NCBI RefSeq assembly: GCF_026460985.1
Contig: NZ_JAPKNM010000102.1
Span: forward strand, 1-64,000
Length of the DNA stretch: 64,000 bases
Origin: Sphingomonas sp.
GTDB lineage: Bacteria; Pseudomonadota; Alphaproteobacteria; Sphingomonadales; Sphingomonadaceae
Direction: 5' to 3'
In this document: piece after piece, positions 51,724 to 59,807 of the stretch
Numbering within the stretch: the stretch's first letter is position 1
How the letters are laid out: each line of letters opens with the position of its first letter
The notes under the pieces: generated by a model
Told to the model about the DNA's origin: nothing
Seen by the model: only the letters and a program-made list of their open reading frames with translations
Databases searched by the model: none
Translations under genes and position numbers: made by a program

Positions 51724-52497
51724 TCAATTGATGCTGACCGACACGCTCGCCGAAAGCTTCGGCGGCGAGATCGAAGGCGGCTGGATGTTGGCGCCCGCGG
51801 AGAAGCCGATCCCAGCACCGGCCCCGGCATGCACGTCGATCAGTTGCCCGGGCGAGAGCCGCAGCGGATCCTCGATGCCGTTGGCGGCGGCCATGCCCTT
51901 CCAGTCGGACTGGCCGTTCTTGGCCGCCATGCTCTGCGCCGTGTCGCCCTGCTTGGCCTGCGACATCGGCTTCTGGCCGGGCGACGAGGGCACCTTGCCG
52001 TCGCCCTTGAACTCGGCGGTGAGGATCTTCTGCTGTCCCAGGGTCAGCGTGATCTGCGCGCGCAGCGGCTTGCCCTCGGGCGAGAAGAATTCGAGGCTCT
52101 CCTCGAGCCCCTCGACGATCCCGTCGAACAGGAAGGATCCCCAGACGAAGCGCGTCGCCGGCGGGACCATCTTCTTCTTGTCCTTCTTGTCCGGCGTCGG
52201 GGTCATGAAGAAGATCACCTTCTGGGTGAGCCGCCGCACATCGTCGACGGCGTCCTCGGTCATCGCGGTCACGTCGAACCACAAGGTCAGCGCGAGCTTG
52301 GTGGTGCCCGCACCGACGAACTGGCGCCCGGTATTGCCCGCCGCCTGGTCGCCGCCCTGCGGCTGGACGAGCTGGTTGGCGAAGGTGACCTTCAAGGTCT
52401 CCGGGTTGAACTGGACGCTGACCTTCTGCCCGCCCGGCTTCTCCTTCTTGAAGTCGTCGTCGAGCTGGATCAGCTGGGCCTTGGCGAGCTCGGTCAT
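51724..52497 (-). CDS. LysM-containing baseplate hub protein (Afp7/Pvc7-like)
   Basis: A 257-residue protein. KVSVQFNPETLKVTFANQLV and TKLALTLWFDVTAMT are the tail-tube-to-hub motif of Afp7-like proteins. A LysM-type domain follows at about 185-230 (KQGDTAQSMAAKNGQSDWKG, PLRLSPGQLIDV). In these proteins LysM joins tube and spike rather than binding cell wall. It overlaps the tube gene before it (ATGA). Confidence 0.85.
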   Translation of the reverse strand: MTELAKAQLIQLDDDFKKEKPGGQKVSVQFNPETLKVTFANQLVQPQGGDQAAGNTGRQFVGAGTTKLALTLWFDVTAMTEDAVDDVRRLTQKVIFFMTPTPDKKDKKKMVPPATRFVWGSFLFDGIVEGLEESLEFFSPEGKPLRAQITLTLGQQKILTAEFKGDGKVPSSPGQKPMSQAKQGDTAQSMAAKNGQSDWKGMAAANGIEDPLRLSPGQLIDVHAGAGAGIGFSAGANIQPPSISPPKLSASVSVSIN

Positions 52498-52967
52498 GCC
52501 GCGGCCTTTCCGGGCACGAACTTGAGCGTCTCATAGGCGATCTGGAGCTCCTCGATCGCCACCGCGCCCGCGGTGGAACTCAAGGTCGGGGCCTTCATCT
52601 TGATCGGCACGCAGCGCGAGAGCTGGAAGCGCGCGCGCTCACTTCCGTCGGGGCCGAGGATCACCACCTCGGCATCGGCGCGCAGCCGCGGATCGGCGAC
52701 CGAATCCTCGAACCATTTCCACAGGTCGAAATTCTCGGTCATGCCGCGCTTGAGCGTGAGGTTGGCATAGGCGACTGCGCCGTTGACGCGGATCGCGCGG
52801 TTGTTGGCGCCGCCTTCCTTGATGGTCTTGACGTCCATCGTCATCTCGAGCCCGTCGCAGTCCGAGAAGGCGGCCTCGACCAAAGGCTTGCCCTCGCCAG
52901 CGCGCATGATCTCCACCGCGAAGTTGAAGGCCATGAAGGGATAGGGGCGCGGCTTTTCGTCGGGCAT
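52494..52967 (-). CDS. Tail tube protein 2 (T4 gp19-type)
   Basis: A 157-residue tube protein (PFMAFNFAVEIMRAGEGKPL, AAFSDCDGLEMTMDVKTIKE, RGMTENFDLWKWFEDSVADP), second of two. By order (after sheath 2, before the LysM protein) it corresponds to the initiator-type tube ring, Afp5-like. One base separates it from sheath 2. Confidence 0.9.
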   Translation of the reverse strand: MPDEKPRPYPFMAFNFAVEIMRAGEGKPLVEAAFSDCDGLEMTMDVKTIKEGGANNRAIRVNGAVAYANLTLKRGMTENFDLWKWFEDSVADPRLRADAEVVILGPDGSERARFQLSRCVPIKMKAPTLSSTAGAVAIEELQIAYETLKFVPGKAAA

Positions 52968-52968
52968 G

Positions 52969-55182
52969 TCAGCGCTCCTCCGCGACGGTGAAGCGCTCGC
53001 CGGCCTGGGCGAGGACGAGCGTGAGGAAGCGCAGCGGCTGGGCGGGCGCGACGGCGATCTCGATCACCAGCCGGCCGTTCATCCGGTCGCTCTCGGTCGC
53101 GTCGACGCTGAGGCGATAGCTGTCCGCCTTGCCCTTGCCGGCAAAGGCGCCGCGGCGGACCATGTCGTCGAGCATGTGGCCGAAGCTGCGCTCGATCGCG
53201 CGGCGCGTGGTATCGCCATTGGGCTCGAAGACGAGGGGCGCGCCGCGGCGGACGCACACCCGGCGCAGCAGGCTCATGAGTCGGCGGACATTGACCTCGC
53301 CCCAGTCATATTCGCTCGACAGCGTCATCGCGTCGCTGGCGACGAAGCCGATGGGCGCGCGGCGGACGAGGTTGACGCGGGCGCGGGCGAAATCCTCGCG
53401 GTCGCGGTCATGGACGACCGGCGAGAGCGCGACCATGTCCTCGATGGGGATGTTGGCCGGCGCCAGCCAGGCGCCGCGCTGCCGCGCGCGGCGCGCGAAG
53501 GTGCCTGCCACGGCGCCCTCGGGGGGCACGACGAGCCAGTCGGGCGCGACGGCGCTGCCGATCGGCGCGGCGATCCAGGGGTGATAGAGCGCCGCGTGGC
53601 TGAGCGCGCGGACTTCGTTCTGCGGCAGCCTCTTGGCCAGGGTCGCGACGTGCTGCGCGGCGTCGAACGCGCGATAGTGGCGCGGGAGCGAGAGCAAGGC
53701 GAACTGGTCGCCGATCGCCGCGCAGGCGCGCAGCAGCGCGATCCGGACCTTCAGCAGCGGCTCGGGGTCATAGCCGGCCTCGCCGACCGCCTCCCAGGCG
53801 CTGTCCTGCACGAGGAAGCCGATGACCGAGGCCTTGCTGACATTGCCGTCCAGTTCGGCGCGGATGCGGTAATAATAGGCGCCTTCGCGCTCGACCTGGA
53901 CGCGGTAGGTCAGCGCCTCGCCGCGCCAGATCTCCTCGGCGCCGGCGAAATCGGCGCGGCCGGATTCCTCGAGCACATAGGTGGCGCCGGGCTCGGAGGC
54001 CGACCATGCGAGGTCGACCGCGCCGGCGGGCTGCGGGCTGGTCACCTCGTCGAAGATCGGGGCGAGCAGCAGGCGGGTGCCGCAGTCGAGGAAGCGCGTC
54101 GGATCGGGACGGCCCATGCCGGGCACGGCCTCGGGAACCGCGCAGGATCCGAGATGGTCGCGCCACCGCGCGGGGATCTCGCCCTGCTTGTCGACCGGCG
54201 GAGTCAGCGGTTCGGGGAGGCGCGGCGACCAGCCCGGCTGGACCGCGTCGGGCACGGCGATCATGCTCGGCTCGGCGAAGTCCGCTCCGCCCGGCACCGC
54301 GAAGGCGCCGTGGAGGCCGAGCAACGGCACGCCGTCCAGGTCGCGCATCCGCGCCGCGGCCTCGCCAAGCGCCGCGACCGAAGTGGTGGCGAGCGCGGGA
54401 TCGAGGAACAATTCGGCATCGAAGCGCGACAGCCCATCACGCTCGAGCGGGGTGCGGCCCTCGGCGTCGGCGCCGACGGCCTCGGACCAGAAATCGGTGA
54501 GCGCGCCCAGGTCCCAGTCGGCGGGCGTGCCCAGGGGCGCGAGCCAGCTCCGCGGGCCGGCTACCGATTGGGGGTCGGCGTAGAAGGCGTCGTCGTCGGC
54601 CTCGTTCCACCAGCTGTCCGGGTCGTCGGGCGACACGCCGAACGGGCCGCTGACCACCCCCACCCCGCCGCGCTCGGCGCGGAGCATCAGCCGGAGCCGC
54701 CCGGCGCTGCGCTCGACCCGGGCCGAGACGCGCATGTCGTCGGCCCAGCTGCCGACGCTGCTCGCCCGCACCTTCGCGCCGGGGATTCCGGCCAGGGTAA
54801 AGGTGCGCGCCACCGCGACATGGGCGGGCGAATAGTCCTCGCCGCGCCAGCGCCGCTCGAGCGCCTCGGTGCGCGCCACCCGGATCACCCAGGCGCGCGT
54901 CCCGCCGTTCGAGAAGAAGCCGCGCACCGACGGCGCCAGCGCCGCGGTCACCGGCGTCTCGCCATGCGCGAGCACCAGGTCGCCGCCGAACACCGCGGCA
55001 AAGGCGTCGACGCCGTCTATCGCGACGGGCCGGTGCGTCGGCCCGCGCTCGGCGAAGCCGACGAACAGCGCCACGTCCATCCGCGGCAGCGCGTCGGGAA
55101 ACGCCGGCGGCGGAACGGCTACGGCGATGCCGGGAAGGAGGCGACGCGGGTACAAGGCGTCACTCCATCTCGAGCCGCTCAT
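52969..55182 (-). CDS. Tail sheath protein 2, with an FN3-like insert
   Basis: A 737-residue sheath. The C-terminal sheath core is clear (APLVFEPNGDTTRRAIERSF, RRGAFAGKGKADSYRLSVDA). A domain of about 70 residues at 390-458 (SASEPGATYVLEESG, EGAYYYRIRAELDG) looks like fibronectin type III, inserted in the outer part. Sheath 1 at 55624 lacks it. In PVC, several sheath variants with extra domains occur. I give the ATG at 55182, which overlaps the tube 1 gene by 23 bases; a TTG at 55155 is possible. The insert may face outward and bind a surface. Confidence 0.85.
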   Translation of the reverse strand: MSGSRWSDALYPRRLLPGIAVAVPPPAFPDALPRMDVALFVGFAERGPTHRPVAIDGVDAFAAVFGGDLVLAHGETPVTAALAPSVRGFFSNGGTRAWVIRVARTEALERRWRGEDYSPAHVAVARTFTLAGIPGAKVRASSVGSWADDMRVSARVERSAGRLRLMLRAERGGVGVVSGPFGVSPDDPDSWWNEADDDAFYADPQSVAGPRSWLAPLGTPADWDLGALTDFWSEAVGADAEGRTPLERDGLSRFDAELFLDPALATTSVAALGEAAARMRDLDGVPLLGLHGAFAVPGGADFAEPSMIAVPDAVQPGWSPRLPEPLTPPVDKQGEIPARWRDHLGSCAVPEAVPGMGRPDPTRFLDCGTRLLLAPIFDEVTSPQPAGAVDLAWSASEPGATYVLEESGRADFAGAEEIWRGEALTYRVQVEREGAYYYRIRAELDGNVSKASVIGFLVQDSAWEAVGEAGYDPEPLLKVRIALLRACAAIGDQFALLSLPRHYRAFDAAQHVATLAKRLPQNEVRALSHAALYHPWIAAPIGSAVAPDWLVVPPEGAVAGTFARRARQRGAWLAPANIPIEDMVALSPVVHDRDREDFARARVNLVRRAPIGFVASDAMTLSSEYDWGEVNVRRLMSLLRRVCVRRGAPLVFEPNGDTTRRAIERSFGHMLDDMVRRGAFAGKGKADSYRLSVDATESDRMNGRLVIEIAVAPAQPLRFLTLVLAQAGERFTVAEER

Positions 55183-55612
55183 AGGCGAGCACCATCTCTT
55201 CCATAGCGACGTCGGTGCCCTTCGCGTTAAACGGGCCCATGGTCGACTTGATGATGCGGGCGCGGAGCAGCTTCCACGTCACCACCGCGGCGCTGTGGTC
55301 CTCGTTCTGCAGCGTGACCTTGACGGTGCGGAGGGCGTTCTGGTTGCCGTTCCGGATATCGTCGAGCCACTGGTAGAGGTTCAGCGAGCCGATCACGCCA
55401 CGCTTCATCGTGACGTCGGTCGACTTGTTCATGCCGGTGATCTTCATCACCGAATTTTCCTTGGAATTGCCCGTCCGATATTCGGAGACGGTCACTTCCA
55501 TGCCGATGCCGGACAGCTCCTGGAAGCCGGCGGCCGGCCCCTCGGTGTTGCCGTCGCCGATGTCGACGAGGAAGTTGAACTGGACGTACGGACGGTCGCG
55601 CGGGACGGCCAT
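55160..55612 (-). CDS. Tail tube protein 1 (T4 gp19-type)
   Basis: A 150-residue tube protein (PYVQFNFLVDIGDGNTEGPA, AGFQELSGIGMEVTVSEYRT, GSLNLYQWLDDIRNGNQNAL). It stacks into the inner tube. The start at 55612 follows GAGGAGAGATATC; an upstream in-frame start at 55648 is less likely. It is 11 bases after sheath 1. Confidence 0.92.
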   Translation of the reverse strand: MAVPRDRPYVQFNFLVDIGDGNTEGPAAGFQELSGIGMEVTVSEYRTGNSKENSVMKITGMNKSTDVTMKRGVIGSLNLYQWLDDIRNGNQNALRTVKVTLQNEDHSAAVVTWKLLRARIIKSTMGPFNAKGTDVAMEEMVLAYERLEME

Positions 55613-55623
55613 GATATCTCTCC

Positions 55624-57531
55624 TCAGATCTTGCGATCGGCCGTCCACTGGCCGATGCGGAAGATGACGAATTCGGCGGGACGGAGCGGCGCGACCCCGA
55701 CCAGGCAGACCAGCCGGCCGTTATCGAGGTCGTTCTGCGACATGGTCGAGCGGTCGCACTTCACGAAGAAGGACTTCTCGGGCTTGTCGCCGAGCAATGC
55801 GCCGTTCTGCCACTCGTTGAGCAGGAAATCCTGGATCGTCGAGCGGACGTTCGCCCAGAGGCGCTCGCCATTGGGCTCGAACACCGCCCATTGGGTGCCC
55901 TTGTCGATCGAGCGCTCGAGATAGGCGAAATAGCGCCTGAGGTTGACGTACTTCCACTCGGGGTCGCTCGACATGGTCCGCGCGCCCCAGAGCCGCATGC
56001 CGCGCCCCTCGAAGAAGCGGAAGCAGTTCACCCCCTCCGGGTTGAGCACTTCCTGGTGCGCCTTGTTGAGCAGCGCCTCGAAGCCGATGGCGAGCGTCAC
56101 CACTTCGTTGGCGGGCGCCTTGTAGACCGCGCGGTTGGTGTCGTTGCGGGCATAGATGCCGGCGACGAAGCCCGAGGGCGGATAGTGGTTCTCCTGCCCC
56201 GTCAGCGGATCGAGGATCCGCACCCAGGGATAATAGAAGGCCGCGTGGCTGCTGTCGTAGAGTGCCCGGAGCGCCCGCACCTCGGAGATGGTCTGCCCCT
56301 TGGCGCTGTCGACCACCGCGATGCGATATTTCATCCGCTCGGCATGCCCGATCAGATTGGCGACGATCGCCCGCGAGCGCGGGCTCTCGGTCACCATGCC
56401 GCCGGGCGCGGCGACGATCGAGATGTCCTCGAGCGCCTCGAACGCGACCAGCCCGCTCGAGCGGTTGGTGGTGGCGTTGGTCTCGCCGGCATAGGCCGCG
56501 GGCAGCGGGATCGCGCCGTCATCGCCGCCCGTGAGGCGCACCACGACGCTGCGTGCCGCATTGCTGCTCTCGCTATCGAGCAGCACGGTGTCGAGCTGCT
56601 CCGGCGGCGAGCTCGCGAGGTTGAGATCGTGCAGGTCGCGCAGATCGTCGAGCACGTCGAGCCCGTTGCTGGCGAAGTCGCCGATCACGATCGGGATCGT
56701 CCGCGCCCGCGACAGGCTGGCGGGCGTCTCGGCGAAATAGGCGAAGAGCGAGTCCGGCGTGCCGCCGCGCTCGTGGAGCGGATCGAGCGGCAGCTCGGCC
56801 GCGACGAAAGTCGGCAGATCGTTGGTGACCGGCTCGACCGTGACCGTGACCGTGACCACGCGCACGTCGAGCGGATCGACATCGGGGTCAGCGGGCGCCG
56901 GGAAGAGCGGCGCGAGCTCGGTAGCGGTGTCGAGATCGTCGTCGGCGTCACCCAGCTTCCAGGCGCGGTTGAGCTCGTCCCAGAGCAGAAGGCGGAAGCC
57001 GTTCACCGGCGCGCCGACCCAGACGACGTCGCGATTGGCGGTGCCCTTCAGCGAGACCGTGTCGTCCGGGTTGCGCGCGAGCCGGTTCTGGCCGAGCGCG
57101 AGGGTGAAGGTGACGCGGCCGTCGCCGGCCCTACCCGGGAAGCGCGCGCGCACCGCGAAATCGAGCCGGTCCGCCGGCGATCCGCCCCCCTCGGCGGTGT
57201 CGGCGACCGCATAGCCGGAGAGCTCGTCGGCGCTCGACGGCGTATAGGCGCGGGCTACGTAGCAGCGCTTGCCGCCTTCCTCGAAGAAGGCGCGGACCGC
57301 GTTCCACATGTAATTGTCGGTCTCGCCGCCGTCCGAGAAATCGAGCTTGGCCTTGCCGCCATAGGCCCGCTCGAACTCGACCAGGCTGGTGACGATCTCG
57401 GGCTCGATGTCGATCGGGCCGTAGCGCGTCGCGCCGACGAAGCCGGTGGTGGTGGTGGAAACGCCTTCGATCGACTTCGCGCGGAAGGAGACTTCCTCCA
57501 CGAACACGCCGGGCGCGAGATATTCGGGCAT
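55624..57531 (-). CDS. Tail sheath protein 1
   Basis: A 635-residue sheath protein. PEYLAPGVFVEEVSFRAKSI is the standard opening of contractile sheath proteins, and the end has ANVRSTIQDFLLNEWQNGAL and QNDLDNGRLVCLVGVAPLRP. A long central region (about 130-330) is variable, as in other sheaths. The start at 57531 is preceded by GGAGAACC. This would be the main contractile sheath. Confidence 0.93.
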   Translation of the reverse strand: MPEYLAPGVFVEEVSFRAKSIEGVSTTTTGFVGATRYGPIDIEPEIVTSLVEFERAYGGKAKLDFSDGGETDNYMWNAVRAFFEEGGKRCYVARAYTPSSADELSGYAVADTAEGGGSPADRLDFAVRARFPGRAGDGRVTFTLALGQNRLARNPDDTVSLKGTANRDVVWVGAPVNGFRLLLWDELNRAWKLGDADDDLDTATELAPLFPAPADPDVDPLDVRVVTVTVTVEPVTNDLPTFVAAELPLDPLHERGGTPDSLFAYFAETPASLSRARTIPIVIGDFASNGLDVLDDLRDLHDLNLASSPPEQLDTVLLDSESSNAARSVVVRLTGGDDGAIPLPAAYAGETNATTNRSSGLVAFEALEDISIVAAPGGMVTESPRSRAIVANLIGHAERMKYRIAVVDSAKGQTISEVRALRALYDSSHAAFYYPWVRILDPLTGQENHYPPSGFVAGIYARNDTNRAVYKAPANEVVTLAIGFEALLNKAHQEVLNPEGVNCFRFFEGRGMRLWGARTMSSDPEWKYVNLRRYFAYLERSIDKGTQWAVFEPNGERLWANVRSTIQDFLLNEWQNGALLGDKPEKSFFVKCDRSTMSQNDLDNGRLVCLVGVAPLRPAEFVIFRIGQWTADRKI

Positions 57532-57550
57532 CACGGTTCTCCTTGGTTGC

Positions 57551-58432
57551 TCATGACGCCGCCATGACGAGACAGGAGGACGGGCCATCGGGAGTGGAGT
57601 CGGTGCGCAGCACGAGGCTGCGCCCGAAGCTGAGCAGCTGCGACGGCAGCGGCTCGGGGGGCGAGACGGTGGACGCGTAGAGCGTGCGCGGATGATCGAG
57701 CTGCGCCATCAATTCGGCGAACTCGGGCGGCCGCGCGGGATCGAGGCCGTTCCAATAAGCGGCCAGTTCGATCGACCAGCGGAAATCGGTGATCGCCGGC
57801 GGCGAAGTCGCCAGCGACGGCCGCGGCCGCTCGGGATAGGCGAAGAACAACACCGCCCGCCCCTCGCCATCGGCCTGGCCGATCGCGCGGACGGTGCCGG
57901 CGTGCGACGCAGTGAGCAAAGCCCAGGCCGCGGGCCCGCCATCGTCGCGGAGCAATTGGCAGCGTATCTCGGCGAGCGGCGCGGGCGCGTTCCGCGCGGC
58001 GCTGGAGAAGAGCGGCAGCGCCTCGGGTGAAATCACCGGCGGGCTCTCGTTGTTGGCGAGCGGCGCGAGCAGGTCCTGCGGCAGGCTGCTCCAGCCCGGC
58101 CAGTCGACCAGCCCGCGATGCGGCAAGTCGATCTCCACGCGCAGCGGCAGGAACCGGCCCGACGGATCATCGACCTCGACCAGGCAGGGCTGCTGCAGCG
58201 TTTCCCAGTCCGGCGTGCTCGCCAGCGTCGCGTCGGAGAAGCCGGGGAAGCGATGCGCGTACCAGACGCCGCTGCCGTTGACGTCGAGCGTCGCGCGCCG
58301 CGCCGGGTTGCGCACCGAGGTGACGGTCACGCGAAGCCCCTCGCCGACAAAGGCGCCGGTCGCGACGTCGCGGAAGCGCAGCCCGATCGGCGCCGGGCGG
58401 ACGACCCGCTCGAGGATCTGCACCGCGGTCAC
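57551..58432 (-). CDS. eCIS-locus beta-rich protein of unknown function
   Basis: A 293-residue protein starting with GTG at 58432, overlapping the DUF4255 stop (GTGA). LRFRDVATGAFVGEGLRVTV and GVWYAHRFPGFSDATL suggest an Ig-like or carboxypeptidase-regulatory-like fold at the front, with a second such block later (GTVRAIGQADGEGRAVLFFA). It lies between the Afp16-like gene and sheath 1. It might be a cap or collar protein, but family and role are not recognised. Confidence 0.65.
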   Translation of the reverse strand: MTAVQILERVVRPAPIGLRFRDVATGAFVGEGLRVTVTSVRNPARRATLDVNGSGVWYAHRFPGFSDATLASTPDWETLQQPCLVEVDDPSGRFLPLRVEIDLPHRGLVDWPGWSSLPQDLLAPLANNESPPVISPEALPLFSSAARNAPAPLAEIRCQLLRDDGGPAAWALLTASHAGTVRAIGQADGEGRAVLFFAYPERPRPSLATSPPAITDFRWSIELAAYWNGLDPARPPEFAELMAQLDHPRTLYASTVSPPEPLPSQLLSFGRSLVLRTDSTPDGPSSCLVMAAS

Positions 58433-59013
58433 TGGAGCACGCCCATGTCGAGCTCGCGCTCGGTGACGATCGGATATTCGTCGAGGCTCTGCTCGCTGTC
58501 GAGCAGCAGCATCCGCATCGCATAGGTCGCCGACGGCGGCATGTTCTTGATGCGGTCCCACAGGGTCAGCTGGTCGGCGATGGTCAGCGGGTCGTTGACC
58601 ATGTCGAGCGATTCCGCCTCGGCGAAGATGTCGCTCTCGGCGAGGAAGTGGTTGAGCTCGCTGGCGACGAGCGGGCCCAGTTCGTGCATCGCGCGCAGCA
58701 TCCAGCCGAGCAGCCTTTGCTGGCGCTCGGCATCCTCGGCGAAGGGTACGAGCAGATAATAGAGATCGACCGGCAGCGAAGGCTTGAAGCGCCGGCCGTG
58801 GATGTCGGTGCGCGGGCCGAGCGCACGGCGCGAGATGTTGGGCGCGACGCGCCACAGGCAGATCGCGATCCCCTCCTTCATCGCGCTCGCGAAATCCTTC
58901 GACTGATAGAGCTCGATGTTGAGCGGACCGCCGAAATCGGCGCTGGGGAAGCGATCGCGCAGCAGACCGAGGATCGTGGCACTGGCCGCGGCGATGGCGC
59001 GATAGTTCGCCAT
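58429..59013 (-). CDS. DUF4255 protein, tail terminator-like (Afp16/Pvc16 N-terminal type)
   Basis: A 194-residue protein. ANYRAIAAASATILGLLRDR at the front and RRFKPSLPVDLYYLLVPFAE and QQRLLGWMLRAMHELGPL match DUF4255 (Pvc16 N-terminal). In PVC this protein caps the tube and sheath end and sets length. It overlaps the first operon gene. Unlike Afp16 it is the second gene of the operon, as in other eCIS subtypes. Confidence 0.85.
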   Translation of the reverse strand: MANYRAIAAASATILGLLRDRFPSADFGGPLNIELYQSKDFASAMKEGIAICLWRVAPNISRRALGPRTDIHGRRFKPSLPVDLYYLLVPFAEDAERQQRLLGWMLRAMHELGPLVASELNHFLAESDIFAEAESLDMVNDPLTIADQLTLWDRIKNMPPSATYAMRMLLLDSEQSLDEYPIVTERELDMGVLQ

Positions 59014-59378
59014 CAGGCGTGCCCCGCGACTTGCAGCGCGAGCGCCGCCATCGAGGCACTGTCGAGCGTCACCGGCTGCTGCGCGAAGCTGACGAGGCGT
59101 CCCTGACGCCCGTCGCTGGAGATCATCAGGATGGCGAGATCGGGGAGCGCGAAGATCCGCTCGATCGTGTCGTCGCCGGGCGCAGACTGGACGACCAGCA
59201 ACTGGGCGCCCGATTCGCGCGCCGCGGCGAGCGGATCGATCCCGGGCGCGCTCGGCCCCGAGATCAGGGTGTCGCGGTCGCCTAGCATCTGGACCACGAT
59301 CTCGCTGAGCATCGTGGGCATCGGGCCGAGCTGAATGCGAATCGCAATCTTCCCCTCCTCCGAAGCTGGTCGCCGCAA
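59013..59378 (-). CDS. Receiver-like small protein, first gene of the eCIS operon
   Basis: Up to 121 residues. SEIVVQMLGDRDTLISGP, ESGAQLLVVQSAPGD and LPDLAILMISSDGRQGRLVS follow the strand order of a response-regulator receiver, but the usual acidic pocket and phosphoacceptor Asp are absent. The start is uncertain: the TTG at 59378 gives 121 residues, and ATG at 59321 or 59312 give 102 or 99. A strong GGAGGAGGGG (59351-59360, minus strand) precedes ATT codons but no ATG/GTG. It could use ATT as start. It may regulate the operon or assembly. Confidence 0.65.
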   Translation of the reverse strand: MRRPASEEGKIAIRIQLGPMPTMLSEIVVQMLGDRDTLISGPSAPGIDPLAAARESGAQLLVVQSAPGDDTIERIFALPDLAILMISSDGRQGRLVSFAQQPVTLDSASMAALALQVAGHA

Positions 59379-59807
59379 GCTTAGAAGGTCCCGGATTCGC
59401 GCCTATCGCCCGGACGGACGGCAAAATGGCCCAGCCGGCGGGCCAGACCATTTCCGGAAACCTCAGTGCGCTAGACGAGCGACACGGCGGGCAGGCAGCC
59501 CAATGATTTCAAGCAGGATAGACCGATCGGTCTAGATCCAATGGCGGAGAACCATATCCGCCGGCCGGCCAGGCAAAGACCAGACCGCATCGGAAAAGTG
59601 GGTACGCCCTTTGCGTAAAGGCCAAACCCATGATAGATTGCTGTCACCGCCGCGCAGTGCACGTGATGCGATTTGCGACAAGGCGGCCTCGGGCCCAAGA
59701 TAATTTAACATTTACAAGTTCGTTACTTGCGGGCGAGGCAAATACGAAATGAATCTCGTGACTTGCTGTCCGCATCATCCGTTCTCGCGTGTTCGGAGTT
59801 GTGAACG
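59379..59807. promoter_or_regulatory. Divergent control region between the eCIS operon and its likely regulator
   Basis: These 429 bases without a gene hold several dyads: TGGCCC/GGGCCA (59427-59445), a perfect palindrome at 59519-59534, and CCTTT-GCGT-AAAGG (59608-59621). The side near the LuxR-type gene (59700-59760) is unusually AT-rich for this genome (GATAATTTAACATTTACAAG), so a promoter for that gene is likely there. The eCIS promoter must lie upstream of 59378; no clear -35/-10 pair can be chosen. Confidence 0.55.
59519..59534. promoter_or_regulatory. 16-bp perfect palindrome, candidate operator
   Basis: TAGACCGATCGGTCTA is its own reverse complement and lies 141 bases upstream of the first eCIS gene. 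The TAGACCG...CGGTCTA form resembles operators bound by TetR-family repressors. No TetR gene exists in the window, so a distant regulator may control the operon, or the nearby LuxR-type protein uses it. Confidence 0.55.

Noticed and set aside
28421..59378. Prophage or R-type pyocin
   Set aside because: No head, terminase, integrase, holin or lysin genes, and the set includes eCIS-specific parts (DUF4157, DUF4255, AAA+ ATPase, LysM hub).
28421..59378. Type VI secretion system
   Set aside because: No TssJ, TssL, TssM, ClpV-type unfoldase or small Hcp; sheath is one-protein type rather than TssB/TssC.
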